Position numbers and translations under genes: made by a program
NCBI GenBank assembly: GCA_918026815.1
Contig: CAKJVC010000182.1
Location: 558,001-622,000 of the forward strand
DNA from: Chalara sp. BL73
Lineage: Eukaryota > Ascomycota > Leotiomycetes > Helotiales
Direction: 5' to 3'
DNA: 64,000 bases
Notes under the pieces: generated by a model
What the model was told of the DNA's origin: nothing
The model's input: only the letters and a program-made list of their open reading frames with translations
The model's database searches: none
Shown: piece by piece, positions 23,005 to 34,514 of the stretch
Position numbering within the stretch: the first letter of the stretch is position 1
Layout of the letters: every line of letters starts with the position of its first letter

Positions 23005-25515
23005 ATGGTGACTGTAAAGTTATAGTAGTTGGGGGCTAGGGGGTGTGTAATGCGTTGAGGGTGGGGATGGTGGAAGTTGCTACAGCCATTGCCATGGTGT
23101 TGAGGCAGCTTGCGGTGGCTTTGGAACTTTTTCCAAGGTTACCGCTGTACTTTATACCTAGGCAAATTTCCTCGATCTGTTTCACTTTGCATGCTGCTTT
23201 CTCCGGATCCGTCTCTCATAAGGTGTTTTTTCTCATACATGGTCAGATAGACTGAGATGGTGGGGGGTCAAAAATCGAATGGATACATTCAATCTAAATT
23301 TTTTGTGTCTTCATGGAATCTGATGTGATTTTCCTTTTGATCGTGCTTCTAATAAATCTGCGTATTCATCTTTCACAAGTGACTGTTGCGATAGTGTGCT
23401 TTAACATAGCGTCATACATAATGGATTGTAGACTTGATCCGCTCACAATCTGACCAAGCCGTCGTGTGATTCCACCCTAGACATCATCACGTCGAGACAC
23501 CCACCGTCTTAGTTGATTCCTCATCCATCCCACGGGATCTCTACCTCTCCCATTTCATAGTTTCTATATCTTCCCTCCTGGAAGGGTAATCCTCAGCACG
23601 AGACCTGTCATGTAAACACTCCAACCCGTGACGAGATCCTTTTTGACAGGCCGAAGCTTCCGCACGCACGATCAGCGATTGCTGCTCTCATGAATCAGAC
23701 GTTTCGCTTCCGGCCTCCGCCTCCTCCTGCGCAGGTTCGGCGGCCCCCTGATATCGATTCACGCCTCCTTGCCCCGCCGCGCGGCTGCTCTGTGGGATCC
23801 TCCCAGCGGCGCGTGGTGTCTCGGGCTCACGGTCTCAAGGTAGACGGCTTATCGGCCGTGGTTTTGGCATGCCCGGGAACAATAACGCTGCTGGTCCCCC
23901 GACGAAGATACAGAGGCCAATCGGCATTTCAGAGCCCGTTCTGCGTGCGGGCATGAAAGGTGCAGCCGCATGCTGATGCGAATATAGATGCTGGTAAGAG
24001 CCTAGGAATCTGGAGTAGCATGGCGGGGCGAGGAGGTGGAAAGGTGCCTTTTTTTTATGTCCTCCTGATTTCTGGAACGTGGAGGATGTCGTCGATGGTT
24101 CGTAAGGCGAGGTCGGCGTATCAGAAGCGAAAGTCGACTCACCATATCAGATTTGATGGGAAGTGCTGCCATTGCTATCCAAGGTGGTTTCCTTGTGGCA
24201 TTTGAAGGGTGGTTATGGGTATTGTAAGGTATGGATCTATAGTTTATGCGTGTACGTGATGGGGGCTTATGATTGGGGATTTGGGGGCGTGACTGGACGA
24301 CCTCTCTGGGTTCTATAAATTGTCGATTCTTCTTGCCATCCCCATTCTCTTCTAGGGAAAATCGGATTCTGTTATGCCTGTCTTTCTGTGCTGTTCAAGG
24401 AACAGGTATATGAAGAAGGCTTCATACCGCCTGTCTCTATCGTAGGAATCAGATCCCGAGGCTAGGCCTCGAGGTTGTGGCCATGCTGTATCAGGCTTAC
24501 GGGAAACATGAAAGTTGCTGTTGTTGTTACATTATCTATCATTGTCGAATTTAATATTGTCATGTATTTGCGCAGAGATGTACAGATGCAGAACTACCTA
24601 GAGCGCTATATCAGGCCAAAAAAGAGCCTTCAAAATGGGACGTAGTATCTTGGAAGGGGGATAGAGAAGGAAGGAGATGCGCAATTCCTAGGTGGGGAAG
24701 GTTTTGGACAAGTTCTTGCTGGGGAGATCATTGAGGATATGTGGACTCTTTTATATACTTTCCATAGATTGCGTTGCAGCAAGCGTTATTTCGTTGCTGT
24801 TGCAGAGTATTGATCAGTGGTCATGAATATGCAAATTGTGAGATACCCGGGATTCCTATTACAGGGAATGTATTTGCAGTATATGTGCGTTCAAGGAGTG
24901 AGGAAGATGGAAGGAGACTGGGGATTTGGGTGCTAGGCGTAAGCGGTTGTAGGTGGGAGGCACGTCCACGTGTTGTGTTGAATTGCATCTGCTAAAATGT
25001 TTGAATAGAAGAATCAAGGATATGGTACGTTAGAATGATATATAGGTCGATAGGAATCGCTACGACAGTGTTGACGGGTTAGGACTTGGATATCCTCTTA
25101 GTGTTGAGTGGCCTTTACATCTAAGTACAAGGCAACATGTCTTATAGAAAAGAGACTTAATGCAAGGAAAAGGAAGCACACCTGACAGGCATTATATCCT
25201 CAAGTTCCCTGATTAAAGAATTCTAGAAGCAACAGACACAAGGCGTATTAACGAACTATATTTTTAATAGATGCAATAAATGCATGTCTTCTTCTATAGC
25301 TCCCGGGTATTTTTCGCTTCATCAAGCGCGGTATCAAACCATCCATCCCCATTGAAAGTAAATGTATAAAGTAAAAAAAGTGAGAACACCAGAACATGCC
25401 ATTTCTCTTTTGAGAAAGAAAGCGATTATTAAACCTATGATTCCAACATATACAATGCTTTGTTCTACCTTCCCCAAATCCATGCCCAAAGCCTTCGCTA
25501 GCCCGAGATGGGTGT
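23005..25515. other. Large intergenic stretch (2.5 kb) with a doubtful small ORF
   Basis: Around 23690-23965 are overlapping GC-rich frames. One begins MNQTFRFRPPPPPAQ; another contains GRGFGMPGNNNAAGPPTKIQ and ends at 23963. These could be exons of one small proline-rich gene, but no splice joint was secured and no family recognised. The rest holds only short random frames. The GC-rich island stands out from its AT-leaning surroundings. Confidence 0.35.
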
Positions 25516-26284
25516 TTATAGAGCGAATGCGAAAACCATAGCCACCACACCAGCCAGCGCTGGCACGCTGAGAGCAGTCGCGGATGAGCCTGTTTGCTCT
25601 GCGCTCGCGTCGCTTGTGGATGAAGGTGTAGCGACACCATCGGTGGCTGTTGGGTCGAAGGCATCGCTACCCGAGCCCACGGTACCCGATGTGCCGTTCG
25701 TGACTGGGGTGCCAGGTGCGAGGTTTTGGGTTTGCAGTTTGGCGGCTGCTTGGTAGGCGTCGAGGGAACGGGATGCGTTAGCACTGGTGCTATGGGTTTG
25801 TTAGTCTGTACTTCCCTTCAAACTTTTTTCAAATAACCTACTTCTCGTTGATCACCATCGTCATTCCGTTCTGGCAATGTTGTCCCTTTGAGCAGTATAA
25901 CCACATTGGTCTTGTGTCGTTGACCTGGATGGTGAAGATTGGTGTCATCTCACTGTTGGCAGAGACGGGCATGAAACCACTGTAGATACCAGTGACGTTG
26001 CTGTGCTGTGAAATTGGGGAACATGGGTTGTCGAACGTGGATTGTGTGACGGTGTGGTTGGCTGGCGCAAACTGGAACTGCACCATATCGCCGACAGCAG
26101 CGGTGAGCTTGTTGGGGAAGTAGGCTAATGTGCCATTCAGAGCACCAACACGGACGACATGGACCTTAACATCTTGTGCTATTTCTCTTGTTAGTACCTG
26201 CTTCCATTTCCCAAGCTCCGGGAAGGACATACCAAGGACGCTGGCCACGCTGAGGGCAGAAAGGGCGAGAGTTGTGAATTGCAT
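25516..26284 (-). CDS. Secreted cupredoxin-like protein, probably GPI-anchored
   Basis: Two exons, 26284..25842 and 25789..25516, with a 52-nt GTAGGT...ATAG intron containing an ACTAAC branch site. The protein is 238 residues. It has a signal peptide (MQFTTLALSALSVASVLG) and then a plastocyanin-like domain. The type-1 copper ligands appear present: His in PANHTVTQS, then Cys, His and Met in LYCSKGQHCQNGM. The second exon encodes a Ser/Thr/Ala-rich stalk and a hydrophobic tail (LSVPALAGVVAMVFAFAL). That is the usual layout of a GPI-anchor signal after a small-residue site. Fungal members of this family sit at the cell surface; some are induced during host contact or sporulation. Copper binding and function here are inferred from motif conservation. 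Confidence 0.91.
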
Positions 26285-28513
26285 CTTTACGGTTTAGAAT
26301 AAGTAGAAATCTTCCCCAAAAACGAATGTGGTATATCTGAAGTTCTCTGAAGGTATGCGACTAGCGCTGTGTCGAACTGGCCGACAATTAAGGTATAAAA
26401 AAAGGGAATGTAGATGGACAAAGGGCTTAAGAAACGTGAAAATACAACGAGAGAAGAGATTGAACGAAGAAGTGAGAGAGAAAGGAACAGTTTTGTGGTG
26501 GGACAGGCAACGCATAAATAAGATGCGGAACATGGCTTTAGATGATCTCCAAGCCGCCCCCTGGCTGTCTCTTCCGTTCCAGTCTTTGCCAACCAAGGAT
26601 GTAATTAGACTCTTGATGCTGATGGGACGAGAGAGGTAGAGCGGAGGCCAAAGGCTGGACCTTTCGAAACGCGTTTGGACAAAGACAAGCATTGGCTAGC
26701 ATTGGCTCAAACGGGGTGAACTTGGAACGGGAGGCGCTAAAATGAAGAAAGATGGGACGAAGCGGGCAGAGCCTCAAACCTTAAGATGTTGTTGGATTTT
26801 GACAGCGGCAAAGAGGCTTTGCGGCTCTTCCTTTACACCTTATTTGAGGCGACGATATTTTTCCATTGCACTTTGATGATGAAGATATCTTCACCACCAT
26901 TCAAATGAATATCTCCCTCCTCATCGCTCATTACGGAATGAATTCATTTTGCAAAAGAGACCGTGCCCCGGATATTGCTTGACCGCAAGTAGCAGCTTCC
27001 GGTTAGGCGAAGCGACGATGAAGCACGGTTGTGACATCGTGAGTTTCGTCGCGAGTTTCAGGGACAGGGGGGCCGTTTCCCGTGACCCGCGACCCGACCG
27101 CCTTTGTCTTATTTAACAATCAGTATTTGTGGTTCACCAAGAGCCCTTGGGTTGTTTCGAGTCGGGCACAATTAACATGGGAGAAACATGTTGGCGTAGA
27201 TATTTGAGGCGATGCCACTGGGGGGCTATAGACAGGTGGGATGATCTGCTCGGCTGCCAAGAATCCCGAGCTGGTGAAAAAGCCTTTGATCTCACTGCAC
27301 TATAATATTGATTAATTATGACCTTTCGATGACTTCAGCGAGCAGATTAGTTGTGACTTTCAATATACGGCGAAGCAGAGCGGATCCTATCCAGATCTCT
27401 TTTATCTTCAATAAGAGTTAATTCGTAGTGCATTTCTGGCCCTGATGATGATGAAGCCTCCATCAGATCTTAGGGATGATTGTGTAGCTCGACAGCGAAA
27501 CGCTGGTTGAAAAAGCTTATCTGGTCTGTTTCATGGCCCCTTCTCGCTCCCGAAAAGCTGCCACCTGTTCGTGAGGTACCAATATAGTGTTGGCCCCCTG
27601 GCGCTTTCATCGTCTCCATACCCAATAACCTTAATTCATCTTCACCTAAGTTTTTTCTTAAAAGAAAAGCCCCAACGTGGTCTCTTATCTTTATTCACAG
27701 CTTCCAGAAGTCTGGATGAAAAGGGAGATCTATTCATAGCTTTTAGCGAATGCACGGGTTCCTATTTAAAGGCTCTGCTCGAGGTCGAGGAAGAGGCCAA
27801 AGGTTGATCTTCTGGTTCCATCATGGGGTTTGGCCGTCCGCCAGCCAGGGAAATGCTCCTATTCGTCGCTGTTGGGCTTAATATATGTAACCCTTTTTAG
27901 CCACTTTAACTTTCGCTTGAGAACTTCCAGATGAAAAATGGCCATCTTGCACTTTATCAGCCGACAGAACCCCGATCATCATCCAACGAGAAGTCGGCAG
28001 TCACCGTTACTTGTCTCCTGGGAGCCGATTCGGTAGGGATATATAGTATCTGATATACCCGACATCAGAAGACTGGCCTAGCTTCCCTTAGACTCGAGTC
28101 TAGCACAAACTAGACGATGAGACATGGTAGTGAATCTGTGAAATATGCTTGTGGTTAATTGCCAGAAAATGTATGCTGATCTTTGATACGTAGGCCTAGC
28201 CTGGGAAGTGGTAAATGTTGCCTATCGTGAACCTCCTAGCTAGAGGGTAATATCGCAAATGCACACTGCCGGTTACAGAGGGTGGCAAGTCCAGAAATAC
28301 GAGTTGAGGATGTCCGGGGAAACCAGCTGTTGGATGAAAACAGGATCTGTCCTTTGCCTCCTGTCCAAATTTTGTGATAAAACGAGCCTCGTATCTACAA
28401 TTTGTAAATTTTCATGACCAAATCATATACCCTTCAATCTAAGAGAAAGCTATACCACGATCAACTTCTAGAGATTCCTTCCGACTACTATTCACTGCTA
28501 CACCTCTATCATC
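26285..28513. other. Intergenic stretch (2.2 kb), no gene supported
   Basis: It contains the upstream regions of the cupredoxin gene (left) and the small secreted protein gene (right). Short overlapping frames near 26290-26780 on both strands look like chance. Confidence 0.55.
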
Positions 28514-28834
28514 ATGCAGCTCTCACACTTTCTCCTAATCCTCGCCCCAGCTCTTACCACCGCCTCCGAATGCGTATCATCTGGTCCTCGCCAATCAGTC
28601 CAAGCAGTTAAGAACTGCTGTGCTTACTACGGAGGGAAATGGTGCGGAACCACACCGTATCAGGGCATCTGTGTCATTGCGGATGGCAAGCTGGCCTCGT
28701 ACAAGAGCTGCACAAAGATCTGGGGCGATGAAGTCGAGGACAGGGATTGTATTCCTGGCGATGGGAGTGAATTGACTGCTTGTAAGCCCTTTGCTAATTT
28801 GGATAGAAGATCGGGAGGTACTAAGGGTCTGTAG
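28514..28834 (+). CDS. Small secreted cysteine-rich protein
   Basis: A single exon of 106 residues. Residues 1-17 form a signal peptide (MQLSHFLLILAPALTTA, predicted cut before SEC). The mature part has eight cysteines: SEC, NCC, WC, GIC, SC, DC and AC. This suggests four disulfide bonds. No transmembrane segment, GPI signal or known domain is seen. Size, secretion signal and cysteine density match the class of fungal effector-like or antimicrobial secreted proteins. That class is defined by features, not by homology. The gene stands alone between two non-coding regions. Confidence 0.74.
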   Translation: MQLSHFLLILAPALTTASECVSSGPRQSVQAVKNCCAYYGGKWCGTTPYQGICVIADGKLASYKSCTKIWGDEVEDRDCIPGDGSELTACKPFANLDRRSGGTKGL

Positions 28835-29440
28835 GTTAAATGGTTAACTATTCGAAGCGGCGGTAACGCAGGAAGCTGCGAGGGGCATGAAGGTTAAAGC
28901 TTGCAATATCGAGTCTGTAAATTTGATATATTAGGATGGTAAAAGGAAGGTACTAGGATTGTATGGTTGGGAGAAATAGGCAAGGTGTTTGTTGATGGCG
29001 AACAGGTGCAAAACTAGTGACATAGGTGTTCAAAAATAACTGAATGGAGCTTTTTTTTCTGAGATCATACTCTAGAGTCAACTTAAACTTACCATGAATC
29101 CTGGATTGCAAAAGAATTAAAAAAAAATACACACTTGCATATAACAAAGCAGTCTCTACTGCATGACATAGCTGCAAGGATATCCGAAGCACTTGCTAAT
29201 TGACAATTCGTTGAATACGTCTACATTCTGTGGTGCCTCACCTCTCCTTGAATTCTGAATCAAAATTCCTAAGTTTATGAAACAAGGCGCTTGGATCACG
29301 CATATCGCCCGATATACACATGCATACGCAAATCCTTTTTGATTCACAAGCTAGAGTTCATATATCCCCAGCCGCATGACGAGAAAGCAGCCAAACCCCA
29401 ACCATATGCAACGCAAAGAACCCAATCCCATTGTAATCCT
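28835..29440. other. Intergenic region
   Basis: The 3' flanks of the small secreted protein and RPS5 genes. No gene seen. Confidence 0.5.
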
Positions 29441-30283
29441 TTACCGATTGCTCTTGGCCACACGCTCCAACTCGTCCTTCTTCTTGATCGCATAGGAGTT
29501 GGAGGATCCCTTAGCAGCGTTGATCAGCTCTTCCGCCAAACACTCAGCAACACTCTTGACATTTCGGAAAGCGGCCTCGCGAGCACCAATGGTAAGAAGG
29601 GCGATAGCCTGGTTGACACGGCGGAGAGGAGAAACGTCAACGGCTTGACGACGGACGGTACCTGCGGATCCGATACGAGTGGAATCTTCGCGAGGACCGC
29701 AGTTGACAATAGCATCAACAGCAATTTGGATTGGGTTTTGGTCGGTCATGATGTGAATCTGAGATGTGTTAGTATCCTATTCTCCTTGCAATTTATGTGA
29801 ACGCACAATCTCGAAAGCGTGTGAGACAATTCGCACGGCCTTGAGCTTCTTTCCGTTGTTACGACCATTCATCATCAGAGAGTTGGTGAGACGCTCAATG
29901 ATTGGGCATTGAGCCTTACGGAAACGCTTTTGCGCATAGCGACCGGCAGAGTGGGAGATGTAGACTGGGGAGCGAATTTGGATGTAATCGCTATAAGTGA
30001 GTTAGCTGTGTCCTGGCTTGCGTCTTTTTTGTTCGAATTTCCAGCACATCCTCCAGTTCCAAATATTCGGGCGTCCTTACGTCAAAGAGATATCACGGAT
30101 CTCAACATCCTCATAAGACCTGTTGTCTTGATTAATACAGCTCTTCGACATTTTGGGGTAGTCAGTTGTCGCATACCACTTGTTGAAAAGCTTGATGCTT
30201 CCAATCTCGGAAGTGACATCCTTGGGGAGAACTTCGTAACCGGAGACGGCCTCGACTTCGATATCTCCTGATGCGTCAGACAT
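29441..30283 (-). CDS. RPS5: 40S ribosomal protein S5 (uS7)
   Basis: Three exons, 30283..30081, 29990..29807 and 29758..29441, with introns of 90 and 48 nt. The joined protein is 234 residues. The start [12 protein letters not shown] was chosen over an in-frame upstream ATG at 30343 because it matches the usual short eukaryotic N terminus. Diagnostic blocks are [60 protein letters not shown] and [20 protein letters not shown], ending [14 protein letters not shown]. uS7 organises the head of the small ribosomal subunit near the mRNA exit and the E site. It is divergently transcribed from RPS25, with 215 bp between the start codons. Confidence 0.97.
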
Positions 30284-30498
30284 GTTGGCGGTTTGGTGTT
30301 GTGTCGAAGTGGTCGAGTTCGATTGTTGCAGACGATTTTCCAAAATCCTCGTGTGTGGTCCCGCAATAATTATGGGCCAATGAGGCTAGGCCATTTTGGT
30401 CGAGCTAAGCGAACCAAAAGACACAATCACCCATCTGGAAAATAAAATCCACCCAAGTCGACGACAAGAAATCTACTTCAGACAATCAAACCGCAATC
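30284..30498. promoter_or_regulatory. Shared divergent promoter of RPS5 and RPS25
   Basis: Only 215 bp separate the two outward-facing ribosomal protein start codons, so the promoters must overlap. A CCAAT box occurs in GGGCCAATGAGGC near 30373. It lies close to an inverted GGCCA/TGGCC-like pair (GGCCAATGAGGC and AGGCCATTTTGG). Assignment as a regulator-binding site is inference. Confidence 0.7.
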
Positions 30499-30957
30499 AT
30501 GGCGCCAGCAAATACCGGTGCGAAGAAGCAAAAGAAGAAGTGGTACGTAGTCGCTGCACTGCCTGGAGAATTCTGTTCTGCAGCTAGTTTGCTTTGAGCG
30601 CAGCTACAAACCCCTCTTTGCAACATCACGACTCTAATGCGCATATCTCTACAGGTCGAAGGGAAAGGTCAAGGACAAGGCCCAACACGCTGTCATCCTC
30701 GATAAGGCCATCTCCGAGAAGCTCCAGAAAGATGTTCAATCCTACCGCCTCATCACAGTCGCCGTCCTCGTCGATAGGCTAAAGATCAACGGATCATTGG
30801 CGCGGAAATGTCTGAACGATTTGGAGGAGAAGGGTGTCATCAAGAAGGTTGTCAACCACCATGCATTGAACGTTTACAGTATGTTGGAGAGGAATCGGCT
30901 ACCACTGAGTTACCTGCTAATACATGGACAGCTCGGGCTGTTGCTGCTGCGGAATAA
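30499..30957 (+). CDS. RPS25: 40S ribosomal protein S25 (eS25)
   Basis: Three exons, 30499..30542, 30655..30878 and 30932..30957. The protein is 97 residues. It starts MAPANTGAKKQKKKW and continues SKGKVKDKAQHAVILDK, then the winged-helix core with RLITVAVLVDRLKINGSLAR and VIKKVVNHHALNVY. After the last intron it ends TRAVAAAE, the standard eS25 ending. Without that intron the frame runs on into unrelated sequence. eS25 sits on the 40S head and is involved in IRES-driven initiation in other eukaryotes. It is divergent from RPS5, which suggests co-ordinated expression. Confidence 0.95.
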
Positions 30958-31633
30958 ATTTCTCGATACTCTACGATGTCATGGCCACTCTTCCTTCGAT
31001 CGGGTGACAGTTCAGGTTGATGGGCGTGAAATGGGCATTTGCAATGGGTTTGGGACTTTTCGGTGTAGCATATCAATGAAGTGCTCGTCAAATGCAAACT
31101 CTGGTCTCATAGGATGAATGGTGACGTGAAATATGGCCTGCGGGCGATCGTTGCTACTACACATTAATGGGCGGCCAACTTATTTGACTCTTGTTTAGGG
31201 ATTGTCGTAGCAAATGAAGTTACCATGAATGGAAAAAAGCATATAAATGGTCTATTCAACGTTTGGCTCGACACAAGAAGGACTAAGGATGGTAACTTGT
31301 GCTTACCGCAGCTAGACAGCTTACCAGTTGGTGTCAGGCCCATATCATTGCTTCATAGATGGACGGGAAAACCGCCATAAGAAAAACATTCATTTCTGCA
31401 CCTTCAAATATCCGAAGCCGATCCGACATCCACCCAAAAAACAAATGTTTCCAATGGAAAATATAATTGCTTTTCCTGCATCCAATCGTAGACTTCCAAT
31501 TCGCAATAGTGTGGCTTTGAGGCTAATATGACGACAATGGGACCCTGCAAGGCTAAACATATCAGCTACATCACTCAGCTCTGAACACATATACCTCCCC
31601 TCCCATCCTCCCCTTTCATAACCACAAACAAAC
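30958..31633. other. Intergenic region
   Basis: RPS25 3' flank and the promoter of the cytochrome b5-like gene. No gene seen. Confidence 0.5.
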
Positions 31634-32470
31634 ATGGCCGAACTCCGCCAAAGAAAGGATCCTACAAAGCCAGACCCTGCTGATTCCGGAGCAAAGCCCA
31701 TTCCAGCAGAAAAGGCACTTACTCCAAATCAATTGGCAAAGGCAGAGGATAGCTCGTTCTCCCTCCTTGATGTCGCGCGTTTGATTGTCTTCATAATCCT
31801 CTCTTCTTCCCTTGTCAGCTATTTCGTGACGCGTGAGAGCTTTACCTGGAATCTTGACAGGCCGAAGTGGACAAGGCCCGACGTGATCAAGACCTGGATT
31901 GTATGTTAATAGCCTACTGTCCCCGCATTCCGTTGTACGTCCCTAAATATATTAACACTCGAACAGGCAGGACCGAAACGGCTCACAGACGCTGACCTAG
32001 CAGCCTACGATGGCAGTGACCTCACCAAACCCATCTACCTCGCCATCAACGGCACCATCTACGACGTCTCTGCGGGAGCACGGCACTACGGACCTGGCGG
32101 GTCCTACCACTTCTTTGCCGGCTGTGACGCCTCGCGCGGATTCGTGACCTCATGCTTCGACGAAGACCGCAATCCGGATCTCCGCGGCGTGGAGCTTATG
32201 TACATTCCTAAGGATGATCCGGAGGTGGATAGTCTATATACGAGCGGACAGCTGAAGGCGTTGAAGGAGCAGGAGAAGCGGAAGGCGAAGGAGCAGGTCC
32301 ACGCTGCGTTGAAGCATTGGGTGGATTTCTTTGCGAACAGTGGGAAGTACGCGAAGGTTGGAACGGTGAAGAGGGAGCCTGGGTGGGAGAAGAAAGGCCC
32401 AGTGCCGAAGTTGTGTAAGAAGGCGGAAGATGGCAGGCCGCAGAGAAGAAAGCCGCCGCCAAAGGAATAG
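31634..32470 (+). CDS. Membrane-associated cytochrome b5-like heme/steroid-binding protein (MAPR type)
   Basis: Two exons, 31634..31900 and 31967..32470, with a 66-nt GTATGT...ACAG intron. The protein is 256 residues. A charged N terminus (MAELRQRKDPTKPDPADSG) is followed by a transmembrane helix around residues 45-65 (LLDVARLIVFIILSSSLVSY). The heme-binding-like domain then reads LTDADLAAYDGSDLTKPIYL, AINGTIYDVSAGARHYGPGG and SYHFFAGCDASRGFVTSC. This is the membrane-associated progesterone receptor layout, in which tyrosines coordinate heme. Relatives bind heme and support cytochrome P450 enzymes in the ER. The C-terminal 80 residues are Lys/Glu/Pro-rich, with a helical KEQEKRKAKEQVHAALKHWV segment. 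The P450-helper role is known from the family and not shown here. Confidence 0.89.
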
Positions 32471-32953
32471 AGGGTTGATATGGAGTTTGGATAATGGGCA
32501 TGGGCGGGAAAAGCTGGATAAGTAGGCACTGCATTTATATTGGAATATTAAGAGGTTTTATTATAGCCTGCTCAGAAATCTTGAGTATTTTACTTCTGGG
32601 TCCACAGGTTATTTTCCAACATCCCGTCTAGTAGTGTTACTCAGACCGTGGCTTGTTTATGATGGCATAGAATAGTTTTTCTCCATGTTACCACTAGAGG
32701 TTGATGATCAAGTGGTGTCCAAAAGAATTCTGCAAGGCAGAGAATTGCCACATTCCTTCTATGGATCTTCTCACCGGGCTACCAATCTGATAATTTTCCC
32801 GTGTCGTCCTCCAGAGAGCCGTCAGCTTCGACATATCTTATGCTGAAATCTTCCATTACCCCTACAAATGCACGCTTGCCTGACATTTAGATCTGGAGAG
32901 GTCGCAGCAATGTTACCGATGAAACCTCGTCGTTCTACATATCCGCCCATGAT

Positions 32954-33476
32954 CTATATCCCCCGAGCCATCTCAACGCGCATAGAATTCTCTGTCAGCC
33001 TAGTATCGTCTATAGATATGACATTTTGCTCGTCAATTGGCCGTGCTCGCCGATAGTATCCTCCCGGCTTTCTAAAATGAATGTTCTGAAACTGTTCGAA
33101 TAGTCCCTCGCCTATGTCAGACGCATCATAGTGGGAGTTGAGCAGTTCTTCCAGATGGCTATCATATGGCAAAGGAAACATCACTATCCTTAATAGTATT
33201 CTTAGAGGAAGACGCTATAGCTCGTATCAAATAGTCGGACACATGAGCATCAAAACTAATGAACTGTTTTCGTGTCTTGCATGGCTACAGAAATGTCCCG
33301 TTGCAATATTGACCGACGGGAGCATTGCGAAGAGCCTGGGAGTGAGCGTTCTTCCATATATAACACCTTATCTCTTGGGAGAGCTTGGAAAAACACGTAA
33401 GCTTGATTGAAGAGTGTAGGGTATATTTTTGGGGCTTCTGAGCTTCTGAGCTTCTGAGCTTCTGCATTTTGGGCAC
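32954..33476 (-). pseudogene. Degenerate 2EXR-like gene relic
   Basis: From the ATG at 33476 one frame gives KLTCFSKLSQEIRCYIWKNA, close to the 2EXR motif (F.xF.xLPxEIRxxIW). A TAG then interrupts it, the frame continues (PCKTRKQFISFDAHVSDYLI) and further stops follow. Another frame at 33184..32954 is open and coding-like (LEELLNSHYDASDIGEGLFE). The mixture of motif, stops and frame change suggests a decayed gene. Intron splicing could rescue part of it, but no complete model was found. Confidence 0.36.
33434..33465. repeat. 8-bp tandem repeat GCTTCTGA x 4
   Basis: Four adjacent copies of GCTTCTGA (the last ends in C) at 33434-33465. On the minus strand it reads as a repeated QKLRSSEA-like peptide just after the ATG of the 2EXR-like relic. 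An 8-bp unit shifts frame with every copy gained or lost, so it could itself be the inactivating change. Confidence 0.9.
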
Positions 33477-33539
33477 GTTGATTATTGGAATATTGTCGTC
33501 TCCTCATAGTTCTCATAAGGTACCTAGTATCGCTCAAGG

Positions 33540-33981
33540 TCTCATCATACTAATCTTCTCCGACCTTCCCACCACTTCTTCTTCGCTTTGGGCAACATAA
33601 CCTGCTGCATCATGTTATGAAAGAGATGACTATTGGTCGATAATCCTGTCGTTCCCCAATGAGTATATTTAGCAGAGTCAACTGCTGTCGAGTATGGACA
33701 CTGTCGTCTAACAATAATAGTTTTCTTCGATAACGTTCTAGTACTTGTGATGTATTGGAAATGAAAGGCGCTGATTTGAAGATGAATAAAGAGCAGGTTG
33801 GAAAGGAGGCTTCATAATATACACTTATCGTGGAAACGCATTCTCCCGTATTTACATACTTCGGGCAATTCTGCCGTTACCCACTTGCCTTCCTCCTCCT
33901 GGGATTCTCAGTTGAATGGTCCACTCCGCAGTGTATAAATGTACGATCCAAAAGGAAGATTCAAAGAGTAATGTGAAAGTC
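33540..33981. other. Intergenic region with short coding-like fragment
   Basis: Near 33830-33910, on the minus strand, is a coding-like run (EEEGKWVTAELPEVCKYG). It may be a last exon of the small gene to the right. Its joint was not found. Confidence 0.25.
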
Positions 33982-34454
33982 TTACACTGAATACGTGATG
34001 ACCGATGCCTGGCGAGGTGAAGGTACAGTGGGGTTCCACAAGCAATGGCTAACTTCCGCACTTTCATCACCATAACCTTCATATATCGTACTCTTGCCTA
34101 CTGATTGTATCGGACCTTTCACGGACGCAAATTCCTCTGGCGGTACCATCAGGGGCTTGAGATTATTTGGGGGGTCAATTAAGAAGTCGCCCTGAAACAA
34201 AGTCGCTATGGGGTCTCGTGAAAAAACAATCAATGTTATAGGTCCCAACGGCGCAGAGAAAGCCACTACCATAGGCTGTATGATTTTCAAAGTTAGTCTT
34301 AAATGAAGATGTGAGACGCTATGCAATCTAACGGCGTTTATAGTATGGAGGTGTTGACTTGTTAACGATGGAGAGATTCCAGCACAAGGGAATTACGACT
34401 TACGATGGAGCAACAAGAAACATGAAAAGCCTCAACATACAGCCAAGTTCTCAT
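33982..34454 (-). CDS. Unidentified small gene, tentative two-exon model
   Basis: The ATG at 34454 opens MRTWLYVEAFHVSCCS, followed by a good GTAAGT donor near 34403. An in-frame acceptor (ATACAG) lies before the codons reading PMVVAFSAPLGPITLIVFSR. The frame then runs about 90 residues, through FLIDPPNNLKPLMVPPEEFA and EGYGDESAEVSHCLWNPTVP, to a stop at 33982. No domain is recognised. An alternative acceptor (GCCGTTAG) uses a different phase. The piece looks coding by composition, but the model is uncertain. Confidence 0.3.
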
Positions 34455-34514
34455 CTTCCTAGTTATCACGTGACGATATCAGGTACGGGTCCTGAGGCTT
34501 TAAAGGGCTAAGTG

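Noticed and set aside
29441..29800. Plus-strand ORF of 169 codons (29291..29800)
   Set aside because: It overlaps RPS5 exon 3 on the opposite strand.
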